DNA of 64,000 nucleotides, taken from contig CBDCEX010000002.1 in NCBI GenBank assembly GCA_965216025.1, forward strand, positions 1-64,000. Direction: 5' to 3'. The position numbers and the translations under genes are program-made. Shown here one piece after another: positions 23,924 to 32,189 of the stretch. Numbering within the stretch: the first letter of the stretch is position 1; each line of letters begins with the position of its first letter. Source of the DNA: JADFQT01 sp965216025 (GTDB lineage: Bacteria > Chloroflexota > Dehalococcoidia > Lucifugimonadales > UBA3495). Below the pieces are notes generated by a model. That model was not told where the DNA came from. It saw only the letters and a list, made by a program, of their open reading frames with translations, and did no database searches.

Positions 23924-24652
23924 GTGAGGGAACCGGCAACTGATGGCCCGCCCAACGCCGAGTTGCTGATGCAGGTCTATCACCGGTTGTACCGGCGTTA
24001 CGGTCCCCAGGGCTGGTGGCCCGGCGACGGCCCGCTGGACGTGGTAATCGGCGCAATCTTGACCCAGAGCGCCGCCTGGACCAACGTGGAGAAAGCTATA
24101 CGAAACCTTAAGGACGCCGATTGCTGGTCCCTGGAATCCATCGACATGTGTCCCCAGGAGGAACTGGCCTCGATCATCCGGCCCTCAGGTTACTTTAACG
24201 CCAAGGCCCGCAAGCTGAAGGCCTTCGCCCGCCACGTCTGCCATCATTACGGCGGTCATTTAGGAGCCTTCTTCAACCAGGAGACCGCTGAGTTGCGCTC
24301 GGAGCTGCTCTCGATTCACGGCATCGGCCCGGAGACCGCGGACGACATCCTGGTCTACGCGGCCGCCAAGCCCTCCTTTGTCATCGATGCCTATACCAAG
24401 AGAATCATGGATCGGATGGGCCTGATAAAGTCCGGCAAAAAGACCAGCTATGAAGAGTGCCAGTCCCAATTCCAAGAGAGACTGCCTGCCGAAGCTCAGC
24501 TGTATAACGAGTATCACGCGCTGCTGGACCAGCACGCCAAGGTGGCCTGCGCGAAGGTGCCTCGCTGCCCTGATTGCTGTCTACTCGACCTATGTTTGAC
24601 CGGTCGCTCGTTGTTTCCAGGGGCACCGGCGGAAGATGCCCCTGCCGATTGA
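23924..24652 (+). CDS. Endonuclease III-related HhH-GPD protein with 4Fe-4S cluster
   Basis: Base-excision-repair-type protein of 242 residues. The helix-hairpin-helix SIHGIGPETADDILVYA is followed by the catalytic Asp in VIDAYTKR. The C-terminus carries the cysteine cluster C-x5-C-x2-C-x5-C (CAKVPRCPDCCLLDLC). In bona fide Nth the HhH holds a Lys that forms a Schiff base; here that position is Glu, as in the separate group of endonuclease III-related proteins. It is therefore probably not a bifunctional lyase. GTG at 23924 follows GGAGGAAGTAAG, a strong ribosome site. It probably forms an operon with sfsA. Confidence 0.87.
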   Translation: MREPATDGPPNAELLMQVYHRLYRRYGPQGWWPGDGPLDVVIGAILTQSAAWTNVEKAIRNLKDADCWSLESIDMCPQEELASIIRPSGYFNAKARKLKAFARHVCHHYGGHLGAFFNQETAELRSELLSIHGIGPETADDILVYAAAKPSFVIDAYTKRIMDRMGLIKSGKKTSYEECQSQFQERLPAEAQLYNEYHALLDQHAKVACAKVPRCPDCCLLDLCLTGRSLFPGAPAEDAPAD

Positions 24653-24796
24653 CGCCGGAATTTGACGGTTAAAAGAGCGCTTGCTATCATGCGGCTGTTC
24701 AATGGCCCCGGTTTTCCAATGGACGGGGAATTCTCCCGGCGCAAGAGCATAAAGTATTACCGACGTTATAACAGACGTTAAGAGCAAGGAGTAACC

Positions 24797-25144
24797 ATGC
24801 AGGTCGTACGAGTCTATACGGGTGATGACGGAATATCCCATTTTGAAGAGCTGGACTTGCCCTACGAAAAGGTAGCCCAGGCCGAGCGCACGGCCATGCA
24901 ATCGGCTACCGGAATCCAGTTCCGGCGAACTCCCAGCGGCGAATTCATGGACTTCCACGTGGCTCCCAGGACTCAGTACGTGATTACCCTGGAAGGTCAG
25001 GCGGAAATCGGTCTGGGCGATGGCACCAAACGGATATTCAACGCCGGGGACGTGCTGTTGGCTGACGACCTCACCGGCCAGGGACACACCACCGCCGCGG
25101 TGGGCGACCGGCCACGGGTTTCCATCGCCATTCCTCTGGCTTAG
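24797..25144 (+). CDS. Small single-domain cupin protein
   Basis: A 115-residue protein that folds as one double-stranded beta helix: it has TQYVITLEGQAEIGLGDG and FNAGDVLLADDLTGQGHTT, the second cupin motif with a terminal His. The first motif is degenerate (FHVAPRTQYV), so metal binding is uncertain. GCAAGGAGTAACC precedes the ATG. Function unknown; cupins of this size range from sugar-binding to dioxygenase-like. It precedes the SDR gene on the same strand. Confidence 0.82.
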   Translation: MQVVRVYTGDDGISHFEELDLPYEKVAQAERTAMQSATGIQFRRTPSGEFMDFHVAPRTQYVITLEGQAEIGLGDGTKRIFNAGDVLLADDLTGQGHTTAAVGDRPRVSIAIPLA

Positions 25145-25239
25145 TAATCCTATCAGTCCGGTAGGAATATTCCGGCCCTCTGCCGGGAGGGATGCAACTA
25201 CCAAAGGCACCTGATTTGGGGAAGAACAAGGGGGCGCTA

Positions 25240-26016
25240 ATGGACCTGGGATTAAATGGTCGCGTGGCCATGGTTACCGGTGGCAGTCGGGGACTGGGCC
25301 GGCAGATTGCCACTACCCTGGCCCGGGAAGGCTGCCAGGTTTCCATCTGCGCCCGAGACCAGCAGCAGCTGGAGGCCACGGTAGCTGAGCTTTCGGGTCA
25401 GGGATAGCAGGTGTCCGGCACCGCAGCCGACGTGACCAATGAGTCGGATGCCTCTCGCTTCTATCAGGAAACCCTAGCTGCGCTGGGGAATCCGGATATT
25501 CTGGTGAACAACGTGGGAGGGCGGCGCGGGTCGGTTAACTTCGAAGAAACTAGCATGGCGCAGTTCCAGGAGGGGTTGGAGGTCAACCTGATTTGCGCCG
25601 TGCGGCTGGCCAGTATGGTGCTGGCGCACATGAAAGCTCAGAAGTGGGGCCGCATAATCAACATCTCATCCATCTACGGGCGAGAATACGGCGGTTCCAT
25701 CGACTACATGACCGGTAAGGCTGGGCTGATCGCTTTCTCCAAGCACCTGGCGCTTCAGATGGCGCCCCACAATGTTCTGGTCAACTGCGTTGCGCCCGGC
25801 TCCATCGATTTTCCCGGCAGCACCTGGGACCGCTTCCAAAAAACCCAGCCGCCGGAGGTGGTCACCGAGTTTGTCAGCCGCAATCTGCCCATGGGCCGCT
25901 TCGGCTGGCCCGAGCCCATCGGCGAAATGGTTGCCTTCCTGGCGTCCGACCGGGCCGACTTGCTCACCGGCGCCTGCATCAACGTCGACGGCGGCCAATC
26001 CAAGTCGCTCCTTTAG
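25240..26016 (+). pseudogene. Short-chain dehydrogenase with an in-frame amber (TAG) codon
   Basis: Reading through one TAG at 25405-25407 gives a single SDR of about 258 residues. The first part has the cofactor loop VTGGSRGLG. After the stop the same frame continues with the family-typical VSGTAADVTNES, the motif VNNVGG, catalytic Ser in NISSIYG and Tyr/Lys in YMTGK, to a normal end NVDGGQSKSLL. The codon context (GGG ATA GCA... read as GGA TAG CAG) suggests CAG to TAG. FabG and other genes here end in TAG, so general recoding is not supported. This is either a fresh nonsense mutation or a sequence error. Confidence 0.75.
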
Positions 26017-26029
26017 CCCCAATCCACCG

Positions 26030-27740
26030 AACGGGGGCGTGTGAGAGGCCTGCTGAAGAAACAAAAGGGTGCGCCTCTGAATCTGGGATAATGGTTTTGA
26101 AACAGAAAACCGACCAGAAACAAGGAGCACCCAATAGATGCTACCACGCAACCAACCCGACGGCATCCACATCGCCTTCGACGACCACCGCCTGGTCAAC
26201 AATGCCGGGCTGATTCTTCCCGCCACCTTGGCCTTGCACCTCGGCCTTTCCCAACTGGTTGACCGGCACCTGGACCTGGGCCGGGCCCCAGGCCGAGCCA
26301 ACACCGGCGACAAGATAATGACGCTGGTCGCCTCGGCACTGGCGGGCGGCGACTGCATCGACGACGCCGATGCGTTGCGCACCGGCAGGACGGCCTGCGC
26401 TCTCGGCTGCGTAGTCAAAGCGCCATCCACCCTGGGCACCTTCCTGCGCAGCTTCACCTGGGGCCACGTCCGCCAGCTGGACGGGGTGAGCCGCGAGTTG
26501 CTGGCCCGGGCCTGGAAGGCCGGCGCCGGACCCGGCGACGCGCCATTCACCATCGACCTTGATTCGACGATCTGCGAGCCTTACGGACTGGCCAAGGAGG
26601 GCGCCCGCCATCACGGCTATACCGGCGCGCGGGGCTATCACCCACTGCTGGCCGTCGCCGCCGGAACCGGCGACGTGCTGATGGCCCGCCTGCGCGAGGG
26701 CCGGGCCATCACCGCCCGGGGCGCCGCCCACTTCCTGCGTGAGACGGTGAGCCGGGTTCGCTGCGGCGGGGCCAGCGGGCAGCTCACCATGCGGGCTGAC
26801 AGCGGCTTCTATACCCACGCCGTGGTCGCCGTCTGCCGCCGGATGGATGTCCGCTTCTCCATCACCATCCGCCAGCACAAAAGCCTGCACAATCTCATCG
26901 AGGCGATACCCGAAGATGCCTGGACGCCGATTCCTTACTGGATGGACGGCGCCGCCGATGTGGCCGAAACCACCTACACCCCCTTCCAGAGTGAGCCGGA
27001 TGCCGCGCCGGTACGGCTCATCGTCCGGCGGGTGAAGCCGGCGCCCGGTTCTCAACTGGCTCTCTTCGCCACCTACAGCTATCACGGCTTCATCACCGAC
27101 CGGGACGGGGAGACCCTGGAACTGGAGGCTGACCACCGCCGCCACGCCGAGATCGAGAATGCGATACGCGACCTCAAGTACGGCGTCGGGCTGAACCATC
27201 TCCCCTCGGGCCGCTTCGCCGCCAACGGCGCCTGGCTGGCGGTACAGGTGATGGCCCACAACCTGGCTCGCTGGACAGCCCGCATCGGCCTGGGTGAGCA
27301 GATCGTGACCACCAAGACCCTCCGGCGGCGGGTCTTCGCCCTGGCCGGACGGCTCACCCGCTCGGCACGCCGGATCACCCTGCATCTTCCCAAGCGCTGG
27401 CCCTGGGAGGAGCAGTTCAGCCGCGCCCTGGCCCGACTGCGAGCCATTCCACTCCCAGCCTGACGGCGCCCGTCCGCCACTGACCCGCCAGCCAACCCAA
27501 CGTCCCCGCAAACTCGCGCTAGCCCAGTCCGCGAGCGCCTCTTGCCGTGTCCTATCCCGCCATCTCGCTCGCCACAGCCACTGTAAGCCCCATCGGCACC
27601 CCCAAAAGCGCCTGCAGACCGCCCGCCAACCTCCCGTCTACCCAAGTTCGAGCCCGGATTATCGCGCCTGTACTCCCTCACCCCCCTTCCGTTGTCCTCA
27701 CGCTGTCCATCCGTGTCCATCGGTGGATTCGGGTTTAGCC
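26030..27740 (+). mobile_element. IS1380-family insertion sequence (right end not found)
   Basis: The left flank (from about 26050, CTGCTGAAGAAACAAAAGGGTGCGCC) starts just after the SDR gene and runs into the transposase. I could not find its inverted copy downstream of the transposase, where about 270 bases of non-coding sequence follow up to a duplicated fragment of the alpha/beta-hydrolase gene. The right end is therefore either missing or too divergent to see. The boundaries given are approximate. Confidence 0.55.
26138..27463 (+). CDS. IS1380-family transposase
   Basis: DDE transposase of 441 residues with an intact frame. The catalytic acids appear in TIDLDSTICEPYG, MRADSGFYT and EIENAIRDLKYG at IS1380-like spacing, and DRHLDLGRAPGRANTGDKIM is typical of the family N-terminus. 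GAAACAAGGAGCACCC precedes the start. The gene is very G+C-rich compared with the ORF to its right. It may still be active if both ends survive, which I cannot confirm. Confidence 0.9.
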   Translation: MLPRNQPDGIHIAFDDHRLVNNAGLILPATLALHLGLSQLVDRHLDLGRAPGRANTGDKIMTLVASALAGGDCIDDADALRTGRTACALGCVVKAPSTLGTFLRSFTWGHVRQLDGVSRELLARAWKAGAGPGDAPFTIDLDSTICEPYGLAKEGARHHGYTGARGYHPLLAVAAGTGDVLMARLREGRAITARGAAHFLRETVSRVRCGGASGQLTMRADSGFYTHAVVAVCRRMDVRFSITIRQHKSLHNLIEAIPEDAWTPIPYWMDGAADVAETTYTPFQSEPDAAPVRLIVRRVKPAPGSQLALFATYSYHGFITDRDGETLELEADHRRHAEIENAIRDLKYGVGLNHLPSGRFAANGAWLAVQVMAHNLARWTARIGLGEQIVTTKTLRRRVFALAGRLTRSARRITLHLPKRWPWEEQFSRALARLRAIPLPA

Positions 27741-27797
27741 GCGGCCTAACCCGCCGACGAACTCCCGCCAGGCCGCCACGCACTGCTCCGGCGCCGA
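27735..27797. repeat. 63-bp duplicate of the 3' end of the alpha/beta-hydrolase gene
   Basis: This stretch matches 28318-28380 with three differences in 63 bases. In the real gene (minus strand) it encodes the last residues APEQCVAAWREFVGGLGRG and the stop. The copy here is detached from the gene and brackets the ORF at 27812-28321. Confidence 0.93.
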
Positions 27798-27811
27798 GGG
27801 TAAGTTGAGAT

Positions 27812-28321
27812 ATGAACTCGTTTGCTTTAGTTTCAGCAACGCATGAGGACTGGGGGCGATACCTGGAGATCGAGATAGACGGAAAGCGCCTAGCGCATCA
27901 CTTCGCCGACCGGATGGGTGCCCATCCTTCTTTTTTGTCACCTCTCGGGTGGAGAAAAAATCGCAAGCTTCATTCCTCGGTGATTGCGAAAATGCTTGGT
28001 GACCCACCCTCTAATCTCGGGTCAAGCCGGGTTACAGTCCTGTTTGGAGATTTTGATGACGGAGAATTTTCCGTACTTATTCTTAAGGAAAGCGACCATG
28101 TGCGATGGACAGACTGGGCGTACGAAACAGACTGGGAGGACCCAGATGACCCCGAGAGCCCGGAGCCTCCGGATTGGCCTACCAAGCCGGGTGATTTCCT
28201 TTTTGATCGAGAGTCGTACGAAGCCGTTCTTCGGGAGCATCTCCAGTTGCTTCCTTCTTCCTGGGTCGCCCGATTACTGGCCATCCTAGAGGAGTACCTT
28301 TCTCCCCAGCCGCCGCGTTAG
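27812..28321 (+). CDS. Unknown 169-residue acidic protein
   Basis: Not recognised. The protein is soluble, with a mixed alpha/beta N-terminal half (VTVLFGDFDDGEFSVLILKESD), a very acidic, proline-rich linker (DWEDPDDPESPEPPDWP) and a C-terminal helix (YEAVLREHLQLLPSSWVARLL). Codon use is less G+C-biased than its neighbours. It is bracketed by two copies of the hydrolase 3' end, and its own stop codon lies inside the right copy, overlapping the convergent hydrolase stop. GTTGAGAT is a weak ribosome site. The bracketing suggests acquisition by insertion. Function unknown. Confidence 0.65.
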   Translation: MNSFALVSATHEDWGRYLEIEIDGKRLAHHFADRMGAHPSFLSPLGWRKNRKLHSSVIAKMLGDPPSNLGSSRVTVLFGDFDDGEFSVLILKESDHVRWTDWAYETDWEDPDDPESPEPPDWPTKPGDFLFDRESYEAVLREHLQLLPSSWVARLLAILEEYLSPQPPR

Positions 28322-29127
28322 CCGCGGCCTAACCCACCGACGAACTCCCGCCAGGCTGCCACGCACTGCTCCGGCGCTGAATGCTGGATATAGCCGGTGC
28401 CACCGGAGATTTCGACCAGCGTTGAGTTAGGCAGCAGCTGGGCCATCCCCTGGGCCCGTTCGGCCGTATTCATCGTGCTGTCCTGACCCACCAGCACCAG
28501 GGCCGGCGTGTTGATCTGGGGCAGCAAGGGACTCAGGTCCTGGTTGGACAGATAGGCCAGGGTCTCCATCACCACGTGCTTGGAAGTCTGGATCATCTGC
28601 TGTGCGTACCACTCGTGATGGGCCGGATCTGAGTGTCCCGGCTCCAGCCGGCGGTCGGCCGTGGCCCGGACCCAACCTTCCACCCCGGATCTGTCCACCA
28701 GGTCGTAACTCTCCCGGTAGCTGGGCACCCCCACGAACTTGTAGGGCGAGGTGCAGGCCGCTACAGTGTGCAGGCGCTGCGGGTGTTCATAGGCGAACTG
28801 AAGGGCGATGGTTCCGCCGATGGTCTCGCCGATGAGGTGTACCTGATCCAGACCCAGGTGGTTCAGCAGGTTTTCCAGGTCGGAGGCAAAGCCGCTCAGG
28901 GACCAATCGTATCCTGGCGCGGGAACCGTGGAACGGCCAAAGCCCCGGGCGTCGACCCTTATCACCCGGTATTGCCGGGCCAGCAGCGGCACCCAGGCGT
29001 ACCAGAGCCGGGAGCTTTTGGCGTTGCCGTGGTGCAGAACCACTGTTTCCGGAGTGCGCCAGGGGTCGGTAAAATCGTCGTCCTCGTAGTACATCTCCAG
29101 GGTTTCATCCAACTTGACCGTAGGCAC
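28318..29127 (-). CDS. Alpha/beta-hydrolase-fold protein with altered catalytic triad
   Basis: A 269-residue protein with the alpha/beta-hydrolase layout: VLHHGNAKSSRLW (oxyanion strand), DARGFGRSTVPAPG, the nucleophile elbow LIGETIGGTIAL, LVLVGQDSTMN (acid loop) and a C-terminal helix. Two triad positions are unusual. The elbow has Thr where Ser is normal, and the usual His appears to be Tyr (GTGYIQHSAPEQ). It may be catalytically weak or serve another role. GTG at 29127 is chosen because AGGAGG lies six bases upstream; the longer frame from 29184 starts inside a palindromic repeat. The terminal 63 bases are duplicated at 27735-27797. Confidence 0.8.
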   Translation of the reverse strand: MPTVKLDETLEMYYEDDDFTDPWRTPETVVLHHGNAKSSRLWYAWVPLLARQYRVIRVDARGFGRSTVPAPGYDWSLSGFASDLENLLNHLGLDQVHLIGETIGGTIALQFAYEHPQRLHTVAACTSPYKFVGVPSYRESYDLVDRSGVEGWVRATADRRLEPGHSDPAHHEWYAQQMIQTSKHVVMETLAYLSNQDLSPLLPQINTPALVLVGQDSTMNTAERAQGMAQLLPNSTLVEISGGTGYIQHSAPEQCVAAWREFVGGLGRG

Positions 29128-29469
29128 AGCCCACCTCCTGGCTTTAGCTTCCGCTGAGTCCTTGGTGATTCCATAGGGGCGCACGGCCGTGCGCCCCTAC
29201 CCGGCCCAAAACACGCACCGCTCATATAAAAATGGTATCAGCGCGTAACTTAGCAGGTCCGCAGCGCCAGGTCCAGTCGCGGTGCTCCGAACCAGGATCT
29301 TTCGATTGTCATTGCGAGGGCCGTCGGCCCGAAGCAATCTTATGGGGCCAGCTAGCCTGCCCCGCCGTGCTATAATTACCCGCGTGTTCACCTTGGGTGG
29401 GGTGCCGGGCGAAATCGAGCCTGGCAGGCCCAATCCATTAACTTCCGGCCATCAGGGGGATAGGTTGGC
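29128..29469. other. Intergenic region with palindrome and family B repeat
   Basis: It holds a perfect 26-base palindrome at 29174-29199 and a family B repeat at 29301-29345 (CATTGCGAGGGCCGTCGGCCCGAAGCAATCT). The divergent genes on either side must have their promoters here; none is clear. No gene is seen. Confidence 0.6.
29174..29199. repeat. Perfect 26-bp palindrome (family C)
   Basis: TAGGGGCGCACGG is followed immediately by its exact reverse complement. A sister palindrome of the same length and design is at 45741-45766. This resembles widespread REP-like elements of environmental bacteria. Confidence 0.9.
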
Positions 29470-30639
29470 ATGATCAAGCGTTTCTCCGTGCTCTACGTAG
29501 GGCAGATCGACCTGGACAATGTGGGCGCCGAGGGTACTCCGGCGGACGAACGGCGCTACACCAACCAGCAGCTGGTCCAGGGTTACGACAACGCGGTTGC
29601 CCTGGCGCAGCACATGGATGGATTGGGATTTTACTGCCTCTGGACGGCGGAGCACCACTTCCAGAGGGAAGGTTACGAGGTTTTCCCCAATCTGACCCTG
29701 CTGGGAGTCCACCTGGCCGGGTTAACCAAGAACCTGAAATTCGGCGCAGCCTTTAACATTGTTCCGATGTGGCACCCGCTGCGGCTGGCCGAAGACTTCG
29801 CTGTGGCCGATATCCTGACCGGAGGGCGGCTCATCTTTGGCGTAGGACGGGGTTACCATTCCCGGGAAGTAGAGACCTTCGGCGCTCCTGTAATCGACAA
29901 CGATGCCAACAAGGTGCTTTTTGAAGAGCAGATGGAGATTATCCTGAAGGCCTTCAACGAAGACTCCTTCTCCCACAAGGGCAAATACTACACCATACCG
30001 GCCGACGTTCCCTACCGGGGATACCAGTTGAAAGACGTAACCCTAGTGCCCCGGCCGGTGAACCTGCCGGTGGAAATCTGGCAGCCCATCGCCAGCGGTC
30101 GTACCCTTTCCTACATCGCGCAGAAGGGGATAAAAGGGATGGTGGCCCTGACCGGCGAGATTCTGGCCGAGCAGCTAATCCGCACCTATCAGGAGGAGTC
30201 GGCCAAAGCCGGGAGGGTTCTGGACCTGGGACAGGATATGGCGCTGGGTATCGGCTTTTGTATTGGAGATTCCCGGGAAGCGGCGATAAAGCAGGTCAGG
30301 CCCTACCATGACGAGCGTTACAAGTGGTTCGCTCCCTTCGGCTTTGTCCGCTATACCGACTCTCAAGGGCGGCCTTGGGGAACTCCAGGCGCGCCCGTCG
30401 GCGTACCCAGCATTGAAGATGGGGTGCAGCAAAAGGCCTGGTTCTGCGGTCCGCCGGAACAGTTCATCAGCTTCCTCCGGGATTTGGAGCAGAAATACCC
30501 GGGGTTGGAAGACCTGATCCTGCAGTGGCCCGAGGGTATGCCTTGGCCCGAGTTTAAAGAACAGCTATCCAGCTTTGCGAAGGATGTGATGCCGGCCTTC
30601 AGCACCCAGGGAACCGCGGCCGGAGTGGGCAACGACTAA
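29470..30639 (+). CDS. LLM-class (luciferase-like) flavin-dependent oxidoreductase
   Basis: A 389-residue TIM-barrel enzyme of the bacterial luciferase/F420 superfamily. The signatures are GLGFYCLWTAEHHFQ (residues about 52-66), FGAAFNIVPMWHPLRLAEDFAVADILTGGRLIFGVGRGYH, the typical substrate/cofactor block, and LPVEIWQPIASG. Such enzymes use FMN or F420 to oxidise alkanes, sulfonates, amines or other organics; the substrate cannot be predicted. A second, distinct member is at 35903. No flavin reductase is adjacent. Confidence 0.9.
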   Translation: MIKRFSVLYVGQIDLDNVGAEGTPADERRYTNQQLVQGYDNAVALAQHMDGLGFYCLWTAEHHFQREGYEVFPNLTLLGVHLAGLTKNLKFGAAFNIVPMWHPLRLAEDFAVADILTGGRLIFGVGRGYHSREVETFGAPVIDNDANKVLFEEQMEIILKAFNEDSFSHKGKYYTIPADVPYRGYQLKDVTLVPRPVNLPVEIWQPIASGRTLSYIAQKGIKGMVALTGEILAEQLIRTYQEESAKAGRVLDLGQDMALGIGFCIGDSREAAIKQVRPYHDERYKWFAPFGFVRYTDSQGRPWGTPGAPVGVPSIEDGVQQKAWFCGPPEQFISFLRDLEQKYPGLEDLILQWPEGMPWPEFKEQLSSFAKDVMPAFSTQGTAAGVGND

Positions 30640-30720
30640 TAATCGACATCCGATAACTTCCTGAGGGCCCGCCGGCTTTCGCCAAGGGTTTAGAAAGCCG
30701 CCCGCTTAAGGAGCGAGTAT

Positions 30721-31941
30721 TTGTCCAAACCCGACCATGTAGCCGTGGCGAAAGGTGGAACCCGCTCGATAGCCCGCTGGCGGGAGCGGCATTTCCGGCG
30801 GCGGGAACGGCTAGACCTTTCTGGCGCCTCCTTGAGCGGGTCCCGCCTCCCCAGCGCGGATCTGGCTTATGATGACCTCAGCGGGGCCGACCTGACCAGC
30901 GTCGATCTCCGTCGCTCCAATCTGGCCGGGGCCAATCTGCGGGCGGCTCATCTCTCCCGGTCTCAGATGGCCTGGAGCCAGCTTCAGCACGCCAACATGC
31001 AGGGTGCCTCCCTGGGCCGGGCGGACCTGACCGGCAGCTGCATGCAAGAGGCCAGCCTGAAAGGAGCGGACCTCTCCTACGCCGAGTTACCCTTCGCCGA
31101 TTTACGGGAAGCCGATCTCTCCGGCGCCGACCTGTCGGAGGCAAATCTAGCCATGGCCGATTTGACCGGAGCTTCCCTAAGTGGCGCCATGCTCCACGGC
31201 ACCATATTGGATGTGGCCAATTTGACCGGTGCCGACCTGCGCTGCGCTACGCTGGTACGGCCCCTGCTTGGTCGTTCTCTTTTCTGTCGCGTCAGGTTTG
31301 AGATGACCCTCTTCGCCGACTGTGACTTGAGCCAGGTGCTGGAGCTGGAGTCAGCCATTCATGCCGGCCCGAGTATTATCGGGATGGATACACTAGCCCG
31401 TTCTCGAGGCTTGATCCCAGGGCATTTCCTGCTCCGGGCCGGTGTACCTGAGTCTTTGATCGGGGTTCAGACCCAGCTGGCGGCTGCCGAGGACTGCTCA
31501 TGCCGGACCCTGCTGATTGCCTCGACCAAGGATTCCGGGCTGGCGGAGCGCCTGATGGCAGATTTGTGGCGGGTTGGGCTGCCCACCTGGCAGCTGGTGG
31601 TGGATGATGAGGAGGAGCTCCTTGGAGAGGGAGGATTGACCCAGGAGCAGCGCTTGAACTACTTCGATAACCGGGTCTTATTGTGCTCGGAAGATTCCCT
31701 GACCAGTCCCTATGGCTGGAGGTTGTTTGAGTTGGCGGCTCAAAATAGAGGGTTGGAAGTCGCCTCCCAGCCGGCGGTCATTCCCCTGAATCTGGACAAC
31801 CGGCTTTTGGTGCGAAACGACCATCTGTGCACCCGACTACAGGAAAATGCGGTTATAGACTTCCGGGGTTGGGACGCCCAGGACGCCTACAGCAAGGGGT
31901 TGAAGGCGCTGGCTTCTCGGCTGACCAACGGGCTGCACTAA
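30721..31941 (+). CDS. Pentapeptide-repeat protein with C-terminal TIR-like domain
   Basis: A 406-residue cytoplasmic protein. Residues about 30-185 are a run of pentapeptide repeats (A(D/N)Lxx units such as ADLSGADLSEANLAMADLTG), forming a quadrilateral beta helix. Residues about 255-406 resemble the TIR_2 type of bacterial TIR domain: TLLIASTKDSGLAERLMADLW, RVLLCSEDSLTSPYGW, IPLNLD and IDFRGWDAQDAYSKGL. Pentapeptide-TIR fusions are known and usually assumed to be NAD-cleaving or signalling proteins, some in antiphage defence. The usual 'SxWVxxEVE' catalytic stretch is altered here to SPYGWRLFELA, so activity is uncertain. TTG start with AAGGAGCGAGTA before it. No partner gene is adjacent. 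Confidence 0.78.
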   Translation: MSKPDHVAVAKGGTRSIARWRERHFRRRERLDLSGASLSGSRLPSADLAYDDLSGADLTSVDLRRSNLAGANLRAAHLSRSQMAWSQLQHANMQGASLGRADLTGSCMQEASLKGADLSYAELPFADLREADLSGADLSEANLAMADLTGASLSGAMLHGTILDVANLTGADLRCATLVRPLLGRSLFCRVRFEMTLFADCDLSQVLELESAIHAGPSIIGMDTLARSRGLIPGHFLLRAGVPESLIGVQTQLAAAEDCSCRTLLIASTKDSGLAERLMADLWRVGLPTWQLVVDDEEELLGEGGLTQEQRLNYFDNRVLLCSEDSLTSPYGWRLFELAAQNRGLEVASQPAVIPLNLDNRLLVRNDHLCTRLQENAVIDFRGWDAQDAYSKGLKALASRLTNGLH

Positions 31942-31978
31942 GAAATTATCTCAAAACTCTTGTATTCTGGGTGGACCG

Positions 31979-32046
31979 TCCTTCGACAAGCTCAGGACGA
32001 ACGGGGGGTGTTCTTTATCCGTTCGTGGTGAGCCTGTCGAACCACG
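31979..32046. repeat. Interspersed repeat family A
   Basis: Inverted arms TCCTTCGACAAGCTCAGGACGA and TTCGTGGTGAGCCTGTCGAACCA. Short outer arms flank it on both sides: ATCTCAAAACTC (about 31948) and GTTTTGAGATAG (about 32046). It could fold into one long hairpin after the pentapeptide-TIR gene. Confidence 0.8.
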
Positions 32047-32189
32047 TTTTGAGATAGTTGCTAAGGCCAAAGTCCAACGCGCAGTGTTCAGTATGCCCAA
32101 CCATGCAGGTCCCGCCTCAGCTTTGGTATAGAAAATTCGGTCCATGACCATTCCGCAGCGGCGCCTCCGGCCGGTTAGCGAGTAATTCG

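Noticed and set aside
24764..24785. Regulatory operator in the GACGTTA direct repeat upstream of the cupin gene
   Set aside because: Only two imperfect copies, in a genome with many short chance or slippage duplications; no regulator is nearby to link.
6174..25407. Genome-wide recoding of TAG (amber suppression or pyrrolysine)
   Set aside because: plsX, fabG, pyrF and the selenoprotein end at TAG in the expected places, and one of the two genes with internal TAG is also frameshifted. No suppressor tRNA is in the window.
26141..27511. 456-codon minus-strand ORF opposite the IS1380 transposase
   Set aside because: Antisense shadow of an intact transposase with all catalytic acids.
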